A stretch of DNA of 64,000 nucleotides from Marinomonas sp. MED121 (GCF_000153025.1 NZ_CH672431.1:92256-156255); one strand, 5' to 3'; positions 42,095-51,201 are shown, counted from the stretch's first letter. A program made the numbers and translations. Notes: a model not told the origin generated them from the letters alone.

Positions 42095-44905
42095 ATGTTT
42101 AAGCGTTTTATGTATTATATAACTCATGGGTTTAACACAACTCGACACCGGCTTTTCATCCATCACAAAGACCAAAAATCACAATTTATAAAACTCTTTT
42201 CATCCATTTTTATTGGCAGCTTTATCATAGGTTTGAGTTTAATCTGCCACTACTATCTAAGCGTCAATAATGAGCAGAGGTATGCTTTACACAAAGAGAA
42301 AATCACTGTTGAATTGATTAAACAAACCTTAGCTGAAAACCTCGCTAATATGGCGGCAGATGCCAAAAACTTTGCCTTTATTACCCAGTCTTTAATGGCC
42401 TTACCCCAAGCAGATAACAAAACTTCCCTGAATCGATATTTTTTGCAGTTTATTAAAAACCAAAGTGACTACAGCCAAATTCGTTTATTAGATAAAACAG
42501 GACAAGAATTGGTAAGGGTCAATCATCAAAATAACAGGTATGAAATCGTCAAAGAAAATGCGCTACAAGATAAATCGCATCGCTATTATTTTCAGAAAAG
42601 CCTGCAACTCGCCCCAGGCCAAGTTTATATCTCTCCCTTAGATCAAAATATGGAAGAAGGTCAGGTTGAGCAGCCGACAACACCCACCATTAGATTGAGT
42701 GCGCCGGTTTATCATCAAGGACAAGTATTAGGGGTCATTGTCTTAAACTACCCTGCACTGCCACTAATTAAGCAGCTCTTACGCCTTTCTCCTTATTTTT
42801 TAAATCAGCTTTATATTGTTAATAATGAAGCGACGGCGATAATCCAGCCGCTAAATCAAACTGACGTTAATGCAGACTCTAAGCTACTTTTAAATCAAGA
42901 AATAAAGTCAAATCAAGAGATAAAGCCGAATCAATTAAGTTTTATCGATATCAATGGCGCCAAAAATGCGTTTAAGTTTGACACCAAAAACACACCGCCT
43001 AAACCCATTCAAGCCCTCATAAGACAACATAAAAAGGGTCACCTAGCTAACTCAGACGCCTACCTCACTTTGGCCTCCAGTTTAGCGCCAGATAATTCAC
43101 ACTGGCATGTGGTTTCATCCTTTTCAAAGCGCTACTTTACCCAGATTCGAACAGCATTTTTTCAGCAATATTGGGTGTTTTATGCACTTCTGTATTTATT
43201 CATGGTTTTAGTCTGTTGTTATCGCTCAATTAATCAAAATCGCCAGCAAAAATATGCCCAACAAAGGGCCTATGAACAACAGTTTCGACAGATACTCGAG
43301 CAAATAAAATTACTGGCGGTAAGTTTGAATCACAAAGGGGGAGTCGTTTTTTGCAATGACCTTTTTATACAGCGTATGGGGTATCAAAAAGAGCAAATCA
43401 TAGGTCAGAGTTGGGTGGATCTTTTTATTCCAACAGAGCTTAAGGAGCAAGTAACAATAGCCTTGCAGCAGACCTTAGAGCAAGGGCAAAACCAAACAAG
43501 TTTTAAAGATGTTATTCAGGACAAATCAGGCCAGATCCATCTCGTCACTTGGACTTCAACCTTCTTAAAAAAGGCCCCTAGAACACAAGATAAACTGAAT
43601 AACGAACAGCTTGGTGTCCTAACCTTTGTTGGTGAAGACATCACCCAGCAGGCGCAAACCCAAGCCCAACTGCAGCAGTTAAATCATGCGGTTGAACAAA
43701 GCCAAAATAGCATCATGATCACGGATTTAAATGGCAAAATTATCTATGTTAATCCAACCTTTTGTGAAGTAACCGCCTATCAGGAAGAAGAAGTGTTAGG
43801 CAAAAGCCCTAAGTTTTTACAGTCTGGCGAGCTAAAACAAGATGATTATCAAGCAATGTGGCAAGCCCTCTTAAGAGGGCACGAATGGCGGGGGGAATTA
43901 CATAATAAGCGCAAAGACGGCTCTCTTTTCTGGGAAAGAGCTGTTATTTCACCCGTAAAAGATGTGGACGGTAAGAACCTTTATTATGTCGGGGTTAAGC
44001 AGGATATCAGCCATGAAAAGCAGTTGGCTCAAGCGTTAGAAAATGAAACTAAAAAGACCTTACAGCATGAGAAGTTAGCCGCCATTGGTAAGGTTGTTAG
44101 CATGATAGCCCATGATCTGAGAAACCCCCTTAGCTCAATCAAAATGGTATTGCAGATCTACCAGAGAAAGAATCAAGATGAGCTATGCCAAATATCCCTT
44201 CAGCAAGTTGCCTATATGGAAGCCATATTGGCAGACTTGCTCACCTATTCAAAGCCCGAAAAGCAGCAGGCTCAATGGCTAGATTTTAATAAGTTTGTGA
44301 ATCAGGTACTCATGTCACAAGAGCGTCTAGCCAACGAGAACAAGGTCAGCATAGAACTTAACTTGGCACCTAATTTACCGACACTCTTCGCGGATCCAAC
44401 CAAATTAAAACAAGCCCTACAAAATATTCTGACAAATGCGATCCAAGCAGCCTCCAGCTGTCAGCAACAACGCCAGAAAAAGGTCAGAATTGAGAGCCAT
44501 TTGTTGTTACTTAATGGGCCCATTTATGAGCTTGAAGAAACTCTCATTGATCAGGTAAGGGATTCCAACTTAACTAGGTTAGGCATTACCAGACAAGGCC
44601 AAGGCAAGCAGGCTTATCTTATGCTTAGCATCTTTAACACAGGCATTCCGATAGATAACTCATTGATTAAAAAAGCGTTTGAACCTTTTTTTACTACAAA
44701 GGCCAGCGGTACTGGGTTGGGACTCGCCATTGTAAAACGCATTCTCGACCTGCATGAAGGTTTAATTAAGATCAGACCCATTAACCAACAAAACGATATA
44801 AACCTTAGGGGAACACAAGTTTGCATTGCCCTTCCCACCCAGATGACACAAGTCCATTTACCCAATTCAAAGCAGGAAGAATATGAGCAAGTTACTCATA
44901 TGTGA
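42095..44905 (+). CDS. PAS-domain sensor histidine kinase
   Basis: 936 residues. Membrane segment 1 at about 34-54 and segment 2 at about 358-378 (VFYALLYLFMVLVCCY) bracket a ~300-residue periplasmic sensor region of Cache type. Two PAS domains follow (about 395-520; 525-645, the second with QNSIMITDLNGKIIYVNPTF and a PAC segment). Then come HisKA with the phospho-acceptor His in MIAHDLRNPLSS and HATPase_c (N-box NILTNAIQAA; G-box GTGLGLAIVKR). The gene overlaps the response regulator by 23 bases, so the two are a matched pair. A periplasmic signal such as an oxyanion is plausible given the adjacent idr operon. Confidence 0.92.
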   Translation: MFKRFMYYITHGFNTTRHRLFIHHKDQKSQFIKLFSSIFIGSFIIGLSLICHYYLSVNNEQRYALHKEKITVELIKQTLAENLANMAADAKNFAFITQSLMALPQADNKTSLNRYFLQFIKNQSDYSQIRLLDKTGQELVRVNHQNNRYEIVKENALQDKSHRYYFQKSLQLAPGQVYISPLDQNMEEGQVEQPTTPTIRLSAPVYHQGQVLGVIVLNYPALPLIKQLLRLSPYFLNQLYIVNNEATAIIQPLNQTDVNADSKLLLNQEIKSNQEIKPNQLSFIDINGAKNAFKFDTKNTPPKPIQALIRQHKKGHLANSDAYLTLASSLAPDNSHWHVVSSFSKRYFTQIRTAFFQQYWVFYALLYLFMVLVCCYRSINQNRQQKYAQQRAYEQQFRQILEQIKLLAVSLNHKGGVVFCNDLFIQRMGYQKEQIIGQSWVDLFIPTELKEQVTIALQQTLEQGQNQTSFKDVIQDKSGQIHLVTWTSTFLKKAPRTQDKLNNEQLGVLTFVGEDITQQAQTQAQLQQLNHAVEQSQNSIMITDLNGKIIYVNPTFCEVTAYQEEEVLGKSPKFLQSGELKQDDYQAMWQALLRGHEWRGELHNKRKDGSLFWERAVISPVKDVDGKNLYYVGVKQDISHEKQLAQALENETKKTLQHEKLAAIGKVVSMIAHDLRNPLSSIKMVLQIYQRKNQDELCQISLQQVAYMEAILADLLTYSKPEKQQAQWLDFNKFVNQVLMSQERLANENKVSIELNLAPNLPTLFADPTKLKQALQNILTNAIQAASSCQQQRQKKVRIESHLLLLNGPIYELEETLIDQVRDSNLTRLGITRQGQGKQAYLMLSIFNTGIPIDNSLIKKAFEPFFTTKASGTGLGLAIVKRILDLHEGLIKIRPINQQNDINLRGTQVCIALPTQMTQVHLPNSKQEEYEQVTHM

Positions 44906-46238
44906 TGACGATAAGGGCATCAGACGCACCTTACAGCTTCATTTAGAATCTCAAGGACACCAGGTTGAAACGGCTGCGGACGCGGAAAGCGGCATTCGCC
45001 TTGCCCAAGGCTATCAACCCGATATCATCATCTTGGATATTTGTATGCAAGGCCTATCTGGAATAGACGCCCTACCTCGCTTTAAAGCCATTAGTCCAAA
45101 TAGCCGCATCATTATGATTACTGCCTTTCAGGACATGCAAAGTACGATCAGTGCGATGCAAAATGGCGCAGATGAATATTTACATAAACCCATAGACCTC
45201 GATGAGTTTGATCAAGCAATTGCAACGGCGTTAGCGCAACACCTTGCTGTGCAAAATCAAGACAGCCTTGATACTTTATGTGTGCCAGATACCTTTGGTA
45301 ATTCTATGGTGGGTGCTTCTAATGCGATGAAACAGGTCTATAAAACCATAGGTCGAATAGCGCATACCAAGGCCAGTGTCTTAATCACAGGGGAGTCAGG
45401 TACAGGTAAAGAAATGGTGGCCCGCGCCATTCATCAAGCAGGTATGCCAGCACAAGCCCCTTTTGTGGCGCTTAACTGTGCCGCTTTGGTAGATAACCTA
45501 TTAGAGTCCGAGCTTTTTGGCCATAAAAAAGGTGCTTTTACGGGGGCGGTTTCAGACCAAGCAGGTAAGTTTGCATTAGCCCAAGGCGGTACCTTATTTT
45601 TAGATGAAGTGGGAGAATTGTCAGCACAAATTCAGGCCAAACTATTACGAGTACTGCAAGAGAAAACCTACACGCCACTTGGTAGTAAAACCGAATACAA
45701 AGCCGATGTACGCATTATTTCCGCCACTAATTTGAACTTCGAGCAGGCCATCAAAGAGAAGCGTTTTAGAGAAGATTTATACTACCGCCTACAAGTGGTA
45801 CAAATTGAATTGCCTTCCTTACTTGAGCGCAAAGAAGATCTAAAAGAGCTTGTGCCCGCCCTGTTATATCGAGCCAACAAAGAGCTAGGCACAAAAATAA
45901 GCAAGATTACCAAAAGTGCCATGGATCTACTGATGGATTATCACTGGCCAGGTAATGTGCGTGAATTAGAAAACACCCTTATCAAGGCAGTTGCCCTTTG
46001 TCCAAGCGCCCTTCTTACCGAAGACTTGTTTGCTGATATAAAAAATAAACTTGATACCCAAGCGAAAGACGAAGCCTATCAAGTACAACCGCACAAACAA
46101 GACAGCAGTCTGCAACAAATTGAATACACTCATGTTAAACAGGTACTCTCTCAAGTAAACAATCACAAGGGAAAGGCATGCGAGATACTGCAAATCAGCC
46201 GACCCAGATTACAGCGCATTTTAGAACGAGAAGAATAA
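44883..46238 (+). CDS. NtrC-family sigma-54-dependent response regulator
   Basis: 451 residues: receiver domain (phospho-acceptor Asp in IIILDICMQG, about residue 53), sigma-54 AAA+ domain with Walker A GESGTGKE, the sigma-54 contact loop GAFTGA intact and Walker B GGTLFLDEVGE, and a C-terminal Fis-type HTH (KACEILQISRPRLQRILE). It should activate sigma-54 promoters from upstream sites on phosphorylation by the overlapping kinase. A good sigma-54 promoter and a palindrome lie before the idr operon, about 5.5 kb away, making that operon its most likely target. AGGAAG precedes the ATG. Confidence 0.93.
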   Translation: MSKLLICDDDKGIRRTLQLHLESQGHQVETAADAESGIRLAQGYQPDIIILDICMQGLSGIDALPRFKAISPNSRIIMITAFQDMQSTISAMQNGADEYLHKPIDLDEFDQAIATALAQHLAVQNQDSLDTLCVPDTFGNSMVGASNAMKQVYKTIGRIAHTKASVLITGESGTGKEMVARAIHQAGMPAQAPFVALNCAALVDNLLESELFGHKKGAFTGAVSDQAGKFALAQGGTLFLDEVGELSAQIQAKLLRVLQEKTYTPLGSKTEYKADVRIISATNLNFEQAIKEKRFREDLYYRLQVVQIELPSLLERKEDLKELVPALLYRANKELGTKISKITKSAMDLLMDYHWPGNVRELENTLIKAVALCPSALLTEDLFADIKNKLDTQAKDEAYQVQPHKQDSSLQQIEYTHVKQVLSQVNNHKGKACEILQISRPRLQRILEREE

Positions 46239-46341
46239 TCAGATTAAACCGCTTTATTTAAAAGACAAAACAAAGCGGCTTAGAATACCATCCTCAAAGA
46301 AACGGAATAAAAAAAGAAAGAGAAAAAAATGTTTGAGAAGC

Positions 46342-46369
46342 AAAAGAGGTGCGAGATCACACCTCTTTT
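46342..46369. terminator. Bidirectional terminator
   Basis: AAAAGAGGTG-N8-CACCTCTTTT between the convergent response regulator and NmrA-like genes; A- and T-runs form the outer stem, so it can serve both strands. Confidence 0.8.
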
Positions 46370-46417
46370 GTGTATTGAGCGAATCCGCCCCAAAGGCTTA
46401 TTCGTATAGTTAAGAGG

Positions 46418-47254
46418 CTATAACCAAGCCTTAACTGCTGATTTGGCAAAGATATTAAAACGGGTAGGCGCGATTTGGGTCATATTCACAACCTCTTCAC
46501 TAATCATATCCTCAGATCCTTTAGAGATAGCCGTATCCATTTTTGCTAATGCTTGGGCGTAAATGTCTTCCATTCCAGACTCGACAAAGCGAGTGATCAG
46601 TTCTTGCTCAGATAGTTTTACATGCTTGACTTGCCGACCAATGACTTGAGTTAGAATATTGGCAACCTCATCATAGCTGATAGATTGAGGCCCAGTTAAG
46701 ATCAAGTCACGATTGAGAATGTCATCCCCTATTAAGGCTTCAACAGCCACATTAGCAATATCATTTACATCAATAAAAGGCACCTTGCCATTGTCTGTTG
46801 CTGAGTAGAAACAGCCTGAATCTTTAATCGTATGAAGGTGCTGTTGTTCAGAAAAGTTTTGCATAAACCAGGTTGGTCTTAATACTGCCCATTCAGGCGC
46901 AACCTGCTCAAGATAAGCATGAACTGCCCCCATCATGACACCCCCTTTTGGCAAGGAAGATGCACTTAGCAAGACAAACCGTTTAACCCCATGCGCTAGC
47001 ATGTAATCAATAAAAGGTTTCATGGCATTTAATGGCTCTGCATCATTAGCAGGTGCTAGCAAGTAGACGCTCTTCACCCCTTCTACCGCAGCGGCAAACG
47101 TCGCTTTATCGTACCAACTAAATTGCACACTTTGCGCCCCTTCTAAGGCCTTATTTGAACGAGAGGCAACTCGTACATCTTGATCTAAGGCGATAAGACG
47201 TTTCGCAATTCTACTGCCTGTTTTACCCGATCCACCTGTGATTAAAATTGTCAT
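46418..47254 (-). CDS. NmrA-like NAD(P)-binding protein (atypical SDR)
   Basis: 278 residues with an N-terminal Rossmann motif TILITGGSGKTGSRIAK (GGxGxTG) and the NmrA/SDR_a5-like body (VYLLAPANDAEPLN; VLRPTWFMQNF). The ATG at 47254 has AGGAG seven bases upstream and is chosen over an ATG seven codons earlier. It follows the SnoaL-like gene after one base and both are divergent from a TetR gene. Related proteins sense or reduce quinones or other electrophiles (QOR2-like); the substrate here is unknown. Confidence 0.88.
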   Translation of the reverse strand: MTILITGGSGKTGSRIAKRLIALDQDVRVASRSNKALEGAQSVQFSWYDKATFAAAVEGVKSVYLLAPANDAEPLNAMKPFIDYMLAHGVKRFVLLSASSLPKGGVMMGAVHAYLEQVAPEWAVLRPTWFMQNFSEQQHLHTIKDSGCFYSATDNGKVPFIDVNDIANVAVEALIGDDILNRDLILTGPQSISYDEVANILTQVIGRQVKHVKLSEQELITRFVESGMEDIYAQALAKMDTAISKGSEDMISEEVVNMTQIAPTRFNIFAKSAVKAWL

Positions 47255-47255
47255 A

Positions 47256-47705
47256 TCAAACTCCTGAGTCATCACTTAATTCGCTTAAATCACCTAATGC
47301 TGAGGCGATAATGAGTGGGTTCCAATAATCTTGATAACGCTTAATCTTGCCTTGCTCCAAGGTGATGACAGAGATGTAACTTTGATCATAGGGGTTGCCC
47401 GTTTTTGTTCCCCTGCCTTGACAGGTAAACTCAATAATGACGGTGTTTTCATTTAAAGTATGGTGTACCAAAGGCTCACTCATTGCTCCAAATTCAATCA
47501 GACTTGCCACCTTTTGCAGGTACTTTTCCAGAGCAATTCGCCCTTGAATGCGTTTGATACAGCCCTCATGGGCATAAGGGAATTCCATTTCAATATCATC
47601 AGATACCATCTCTAAAAAGCGATTAGCTTGTGGGTCCAACTTGTTCCCCAAGGCCAGTTTTAGCATGGTTGAAAAGCCATCTATGACTTGCTCAGCGTGT
47701 TTCAT
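47256..47705 (-). CDS. SnoaL-like/NTF2-fold ketosteroid isomerase-type protein
   Basis: 149 residues with the cone-shaped NTF2/SnoaL pattern: N-terminal helices, FLEMVSDDIEMEFPYA, then beta strands ending in ISVITLEQGKIKRYQDYWNPL, the usual family ending. AGGGGA lies six bases before the ATG. It is the first gene of a two-gene unit with the NmrA-like protein and is divergent from a TetR regulator 69 bases away, the common arrangement for a small detoxification unit under TetR control. Catalytic function cannot be told from the sequence. Confidence 0.85.
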   Translation of the reverse strand: MKHAEQVIDGFSTMLKLALGNKLDPQANRFLEMVSDDIEMEFPYAHEGCIKRIQGRIALEKYLQKVASLIEFGAMSEPLVHHTLNENTVIIEFTCQGRGTKTGNPYDQSYISVITLEQGKIKRYQDYWNPLIIASALGDLSELSDDSGV

Positions 47706-47774
47706 TTTATTCCCCTTGCATTACGTCGGAACGATTGCGTATCATTGGTTTGAATTAACTATAGTGAAAATACG

Positions 47775-48383
47775 ATGGAACGCAATAGTATCGACGAAAA
47801 AAAACGCAAACTAAGTGGTGCCGCCCTAAAACAAGAGTCGGTGACTTTGGCTATTGAAAAAGCCTTATTCGAAGAGTGGGTTGAAAAAGGCTACGCCTCA
47901 ATCTCCCTTGAGTCCGTGGCCAAAAGGGCCGGTGTTGGCAAAGCTGCTATCTATCGACGCTGGCCCTCTAAGTTCGAGCTGGTCACTGAGCTAGTCAATA
48001 AAACCGGGGCAGACCTTATCTTTATCCCTGACACGGGCAGATTAAAAGAAGATATTTTTCAATTACTTAAACAACTGAGACGTGTATTAAGACATAGATT
48101 AATCAAGCGTATTCTGCCAGACCTTCATGCTGAAATGGGGCGTAATTCAGCACTCGCTCAAGCCATTAGGAGCAAGCTTCAAATACAAAGAAGGCAAAGT
48201 GGTGAAATACTGATAAAAAGAGCGATAGAACGAAAAGAAATCAGCCCAGACACCAATGTCGAAATGATTTTAGACCTGATTGGCAGCATGATTTACTGGC
48301 GCATGATAATTACTAAAAATCGCGCAGATAGCCAATATTTACATGAGCTGACTGAGTTAATTCTAAAAGTCTTAAAAAAGTAA
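47775..48383 (+). CDS. TetR family transcriptional regulator
   Basis: 202 residues: HTH SISLESVAKRAGVGKAAIYRRWPSKFEL (about 38-65) and a TetR_C_16-like helical C-terminal domain. It is divergent from the SnoaL-like/NmrA-like pair with only 69 bases between start codons, so it very likely represses that pair and itself. The gene ends 13 bases before the left end of the tRNA-Arg element, so it belongs to the chromosome, not the element. Confidence 0.92.
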   Translation: MERNSIDEKKRKLSGAALKQESVTLAIEKALFEEWVEKGYASISLESVAKRAGVGKAAIYRRWPSKFELVTELVNKTGADLIFIPDTGRLKEDIFQLLKQLRRVLRHRLIKRILPDLHAEMGRNSALAQAIRSKLQIQRRQSGEILIKRAIERKEISPDTNVEMILDLIGSMIYWRMIITKNRADSQYLHELTELILKVLKK

Positions 48384-48396
48384 AAGGTGACTCATA

Positions 48397-48423
48397 ATGG
48401 CACGCCCGAGAGGATTCGAACCT
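48397..48423. repeat. Attachment-site copy of the tRNA-Arg 3' end
   Basis: Identical over 27 bases to 51201-51227. It follows the TetR gene by 13 bases and ends in the T-arm of the tRNA, where the sequences diverge. Confidence 0.85.
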
Positions 48424-48570
48424 ATTTTAATGAGTAACAGAGTGGTAGAGAGTGCTATTTATCTAGGTTGTATGATAAATAGCACCACAATAACACACTG
48501 TTCTGCATAGTGATGTAGGCAGAATGTAGTCAGCAATCAGAAAAGAAATTTTTTCAATTGATTAATTCAT

Positions 48571-48660
48571 TTTCGAATATTTCGAATAAATAATTTATTA
48601 GACTTGACATAATTTCGAATATTTCGAATAATGAATGAGTTGACGGACTCGTCAACTCAT
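48571..48660 (+). promoter_or_regulatory. Promoter, repeated operator and leader hairpin of the toxin-antitoxin operon
   Basis: TTGACA (48604-48609) and AATAAT (48627-48632) with 17-base spacing form a strong sigma-70 promoter. The motif TTCGAATATTTCGAATAA occurs twice, just upstream (about 48574-48591) and inside the promoter spacer (about 48614-48631), a classic autorepression layout. Just downstream, ATGAGTTGACG-N4-CGTCAACTCAT (48635-48660) is an 11-bp perfect hairpin in the leader before the start at 48685. Confidence 0.7.
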
Positions 48661-48684
48661 TTATGCGAAGAAATTGGAGAAAAA

Positions 48685-49137
48685 ATGAATACCTCAACTC
48701 ACATCCCTAGCCCTCATGAAGCAGCTTTAGCAAAATTATGTAGCCAAGAGCTTGCAGGCGTTTTGGAAACAAATGGCGAAGGGCAATCTTTCACATTCAA
48801 AGATAAGTCTGGTGATACGCATGATATCACTTTGCCCAAAGCTGCGTTGGAGCTTTTTATTGAGGTTCTTACTCAACTGGGTAATGGTAACATTGTTCAA
48901 ATTGCACCAATCCATGCTGAACTTACTACTCAACAAGCAGCTAATATACTAAATATGTCACGACCTACATTTATTAAGTTACTTGACGAAGGAATTATCC
49001 CTTTCTCCCGTTCAGGGAATCGAAGGAAAGTGTCTTATGCTGATGTAAACGAATATAAAGAAAATTTACAGCAACAAAGAGTAGAAAGCTTAGATTCTCT
49101 TTCTGAATTAGATCAAGAACTAGATATGGGGTATTAA
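48685..49137 (+). CDS. Antitoxin with excisionase-type HTH domain
   Basis: 150 residues from the ATG at 48685, which has GGAG seven bases upstream; an in-frame ATG at 48631 overlaps the promoter and leader hairpin and is unlikely. The middle contains a MerR/excisionase-like helix-turn-helix (ELTTQQAANILNMSRPTFIK ... RKVSYADVNEYK, about 88-130). The acidic C-terminus (LDSLSELDQELDMGY) probably blocks the toxin. The stop overlaps the PIN gene start by one base (TAATG). It likely represses its own operon through the TTCGAATA repeats. Confidence 0.82.
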   Translation: MNTSTHIPSPHEAALAKLCSQELAGVLETNGEGQSFTFKDKSGDTHDITLPKAALELFIEVLTQLGNGNIVQIAPIHAELTTQQAANILNMSRPTFIKLLDEGIIPFSRSGNRRKVSYADVNEYKENLQQQRVESLDSLSELDQELDMGY

Positions 49138-49706
49138 TGAACTCATATACCGTTATTTTAGATGCTTGCGTTCTATACCCCGCGCCTTTAAGAAGCTATT
49201 TAATGTACTTATCAAATACCGGTCTTTTCAGAGCTAGATGGACAAATGAAATTCATGAAGAATGGATTAGAAACCTATTAAAAAATAACCCAAGCATTGA
49301 AGCTGAAAAGCTGGAAAAAGTTCGTATATTAATGGATCAAAATGTCCCCGATGCTCTTGTTAATGGATACGAGTCTCTAATTGATGGGATGGAATTACCA
49401 GATGAAAATGATCGTCATGTATTAGCTGCAGCCATTAAAGGTAATGCAGAAGGTATTATTACCTTTAATTTAAAGGACTTTCCAGAAGACGCTTTATCTC
49501 GATACGGCGTTAGCGCAATTCATCCAGATGAATTTTTGTCAGATATGTTTGAACTAGATCCAGCTAAATGCTTACAAGCGGCACAACAACAAAGACGGTC
49601 TTTAAGAAATCCGCCTTTTAGCTCTGAGGAATATTTGAACTGTTTACTAAAGCAGAAACTACCCTCATTTGTAAAGCACTTAAGAACTATGGCGTTTGCC
49701 TTGTAA
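49137..49706 (+). CDS. PIN-domain toxin (VapC-like ribonuclease)
   Basis: 189 residues. The PIN-domain acidic residues are in VILDACVLYP (Asp9), EIHEEW (Glu ~40) and DENDRHVLAAAI (Asp ~84-87), with IITFNLKDF as the last core strand carrying another Asp. The C-terminal ~60 residues are extra helices. PIN toxins cut RNA, often tRNA or rRNA, and are held inactive by the cognate antitoxin. Translational coupling to the upstream HTH protein supports the pair. Such systems stabilise integrated elements, consistent with its place in the tRNA-Arg element. Confidence 0.85.
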   Translation: MNSYTVILDACVLYPAPLRSYLMYLSNTGLFRARWTNEIHEEWIRNLLKNNPSIEAEKLEKVRILMDQNVPDALVNGYESLIDGMELPDENDRHVLAAAIKGNAEGIITFNLKDFPEDALSRYGVSAIHPDEFLSDMFELDPAKCLQAAQQQRRSLRNPPFSSEEYLNCLLKQKLPSFVKHLRTMAFAL

Positions 49707-49742
49707 CTTTTTTAATTGATAACAGTATAAAATGGAGTTGAA

Positions 49743-50264
49743 ATGAAATATTGGATTAGTGCTTTGTTATTCATTAGCAACCTTACATTTGCAGCAGCTG
49801 CACAGGAACAGGATTTTTCAGGCAAGCAGCAATGGCTGAGAAGCTCAACTGACTATTATCAGTTTTGGTCTTCTAATCAGGGTAAAGAAGATATAGATGC
49901 GACTTTTGGCGCTTCATTAAACAACCTAAATCCAAAAGGTAAATCGTATTTCGCAATATTAATTAGAAAAGCAATAGAGTGTAATAAAGAGTCTGTAGGG
50001 CCTATAAGTACCCCAAATAAGATTTTATACTTTAATAGCAATGCTATTAACTTCTCTAGTATGTGTAACGGACAATCCTTACAGCTTTCACCGTCGAACT
50101 CAAATGGTAAAGAAAAAGTGTTTGAAATTTTTAGACAAAATAAACAAAGTATTTCAATTGTTGAAAGACGGGCAAACACAGAAGATTTAATAATTACATT
50201 GCCGTCTCAAAAATTTCGAGGCTTCCATAATGAAGTAATAACAGCAGTAAAGGCTGCAATTTAA
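49743..50264 (+). CDS. Hypothetical secreted protein
   Basis: 173 residues with a clear signal peptide (MKYWISALLFISNLTFAAAA, cleavage near AAA-QEQ), so it is periplasmic or secreted. The mature part has two Cys (ECNKES, SSMCNGQS) that could form a disulfide, Tyr/Trp-rich TDYYQFWSS, and mixed helix/strand content. No family is recognised. It lies in the tRNA-Arg element 36 bases after the PIN gene with its own TGGAGT site and may be co-transcribed with it. Confidence 0.65.
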   Translation: MKYWISALLFISNLTFAAAAQEQDFSGKQQWLRSSTDYYQFWSSNQGKEDIDATFGASLNNLNPKGKSYFAILIRKAIECNKESVGPISTPNKILYFNSNAINFSSMCNGQSLQLSPSNSNGKEKVFEIFRQNKQSISIVERRANTEDLIITLPSQKFRGFHNEVITAVKAAI

Positions 50265-50348
50265 ATCGACTATATTAGGCCTCAAAAAGTTTGTGCATGA
50301 TCTATTTAAGGTCTAATTGAAACTTGATATATCAAGGAAAAATTTAGA

Positions 50349-50615
50349 GTGACAACAAAAACAGAACAAGGAAATCTAAAAATTATTTACGGTTTTGATG
50401 ATACTGTAATACTTGAGATAGGGAACTCTAATGGTACAAAAGTTTGCAGTCTTAAACTTACTGAGGCAGAGTTTAAGTCAGCTTTAATTAATGGTGAATC
50501 TAAAGCTGCTATTCAATATCTGCAATACCCTATTAAGCATAAGTTTGAAGCCTCTGATTCAGATGTTTCAGATGCGTTGAAATTTATGGACCAAGATTTT
50601 GAAGAAGAATTTTAA
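50349..50615 (+). CDS. Small hypothetical protein
   Basis: 88 residues starting at GTG with AAGGA nine bases upstream. Predicted beta-rich N-terminus (LKIIYGFDDTVILEIG) and a very acidic C-terminus (DQDFEEEF). No family recognised. It is the last plus-strand gene of the tRNA-Arg element. Confidence 0.55.
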   Translation: MTTKTEQGNLKIIYGFDDTVILEIGNSNGTKVCSLKLTEAEFKSALINGESKAAIQYLQYPIKHKFEASDSDVSDALKFMDQDFEEEF

Positions 50616-50690
50616 CGGGGGATTAAGAGTTAGCTTGAATGCTTTTTATCAAAAGCAGTTAAGTAAGAGTATTTTAAAAATGTAGCTTAA

Positions 50691-50774
50691 TGGTTGTGGT
50701 GCAGAGTGCGCTCCACGTAAATAAAAGAAACACTCGTGCTGAATGTTTGTGGTGGTAGGGTAGCCCCACGTAAA
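50691..50774. repeat. Two 31-bp imperfect repeats with GTGG/CCAC arms
   Basis: 50691-50721 and 50744-50774 match at 22 of 31 positions, identical at both ends (TTGTGGTG ... CCACGTAAA) and divergent in the middle. Each can fold on GTGG and CCAC arms, so the structure is kept while the loop varies. They lie next to a third hairpin and the truncated secretin. Confidence 0.5.
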
Positions 50775-50817
50775 ACTCTAAAATATCCTATGAATGCTCA
50801 TTTATTTTGTACCCCAA

Positions 50818-50847
50818 CCCAAGGCCACGCTTCGTGCAGCCATTGGG
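50818..50847. other. Hairpin downstream of the truncated secretin
   Basis: CCCAA-GGC-CACG-CTT-CGTG-CA-GCC-A-TTGGG folds into a long, slightly bulged stem ending eight bases from the secretin stop codon. It has no U-run. It could be a terminator remnant or a single-strand phage-type signal; the sequence does not decide. Confidence 0.5.
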
Positions 50848-50853
50848 CAGGGC

Positions 50854-51051
50854 TTACAAAATTTGCGTCTTAATCAATACGGTTAGCTCTCGTTGAACGG
50901 TTTCTTTACTCTCAGATCGAAATAAACGACCAATAAAGGGCAAGTCTTTAAGCATGGGGACGCCTGACTCTGATTGTCTTGTCTCTTCTGATACCAACCC
51001 ACCTAAGGCCATCGTTTCACCGTCCATCATCTTAGCTACTATTGAAATCAA
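50854..51051 (-). pseudogene. 5'-truncated secretin (C-terminal fragment)
   Basis: About 65 residues match the last part of secretins of type II/IV pilus or filamentous-phage type: MMDGETMALGGLVSEE, GVPMLKDLPFIGRLFRS and RELTVLIKTQIL, the usual order of the C-terminal beta-barrel segment. The only start is a TTG, and homology stops a few codons upstream, where a stop codon follows. The rest of the ~400-600-residue protein is absent. It probably is the remnant left by deletion within the tRNA-Arg element, perhaps of a filamentous prophage. Confidence 0.75.
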
Positions 51052-51201
51052 CGACTTATAAGTTATTGCTCAAAATCTAAGCACATTAAAAAGATGGGAA
51101 ACCTTCAGAAATAGTGTAGGAAAAAAGTAGTCATTAGAAGGTTAAACAACAGAAAAATTTATATAAAATATATAAAAATCAAAGACTTAAAATTAAAATC
51201 A

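Noticed and set aside
48397-48423. Second tRNA-Arg gene
   Set aside because: Only the last 27 bases of the tRNA are present, with no anticodon or D-arm; it is an attachment-site copy.
48571-48631. Short CRISPR-like repeat array
   Set aside because: Only two copies of an 18-base motif, placed over a promoter; no spacer regularity and no cas genes. An operator is the better reading.
48631-48684. Upstream start of the antitoxin at 48631
   Set aside because: It would place the start at the transcription start and inside the leader hairpin; the ATG at 48685 has a proper ribosome binding site.
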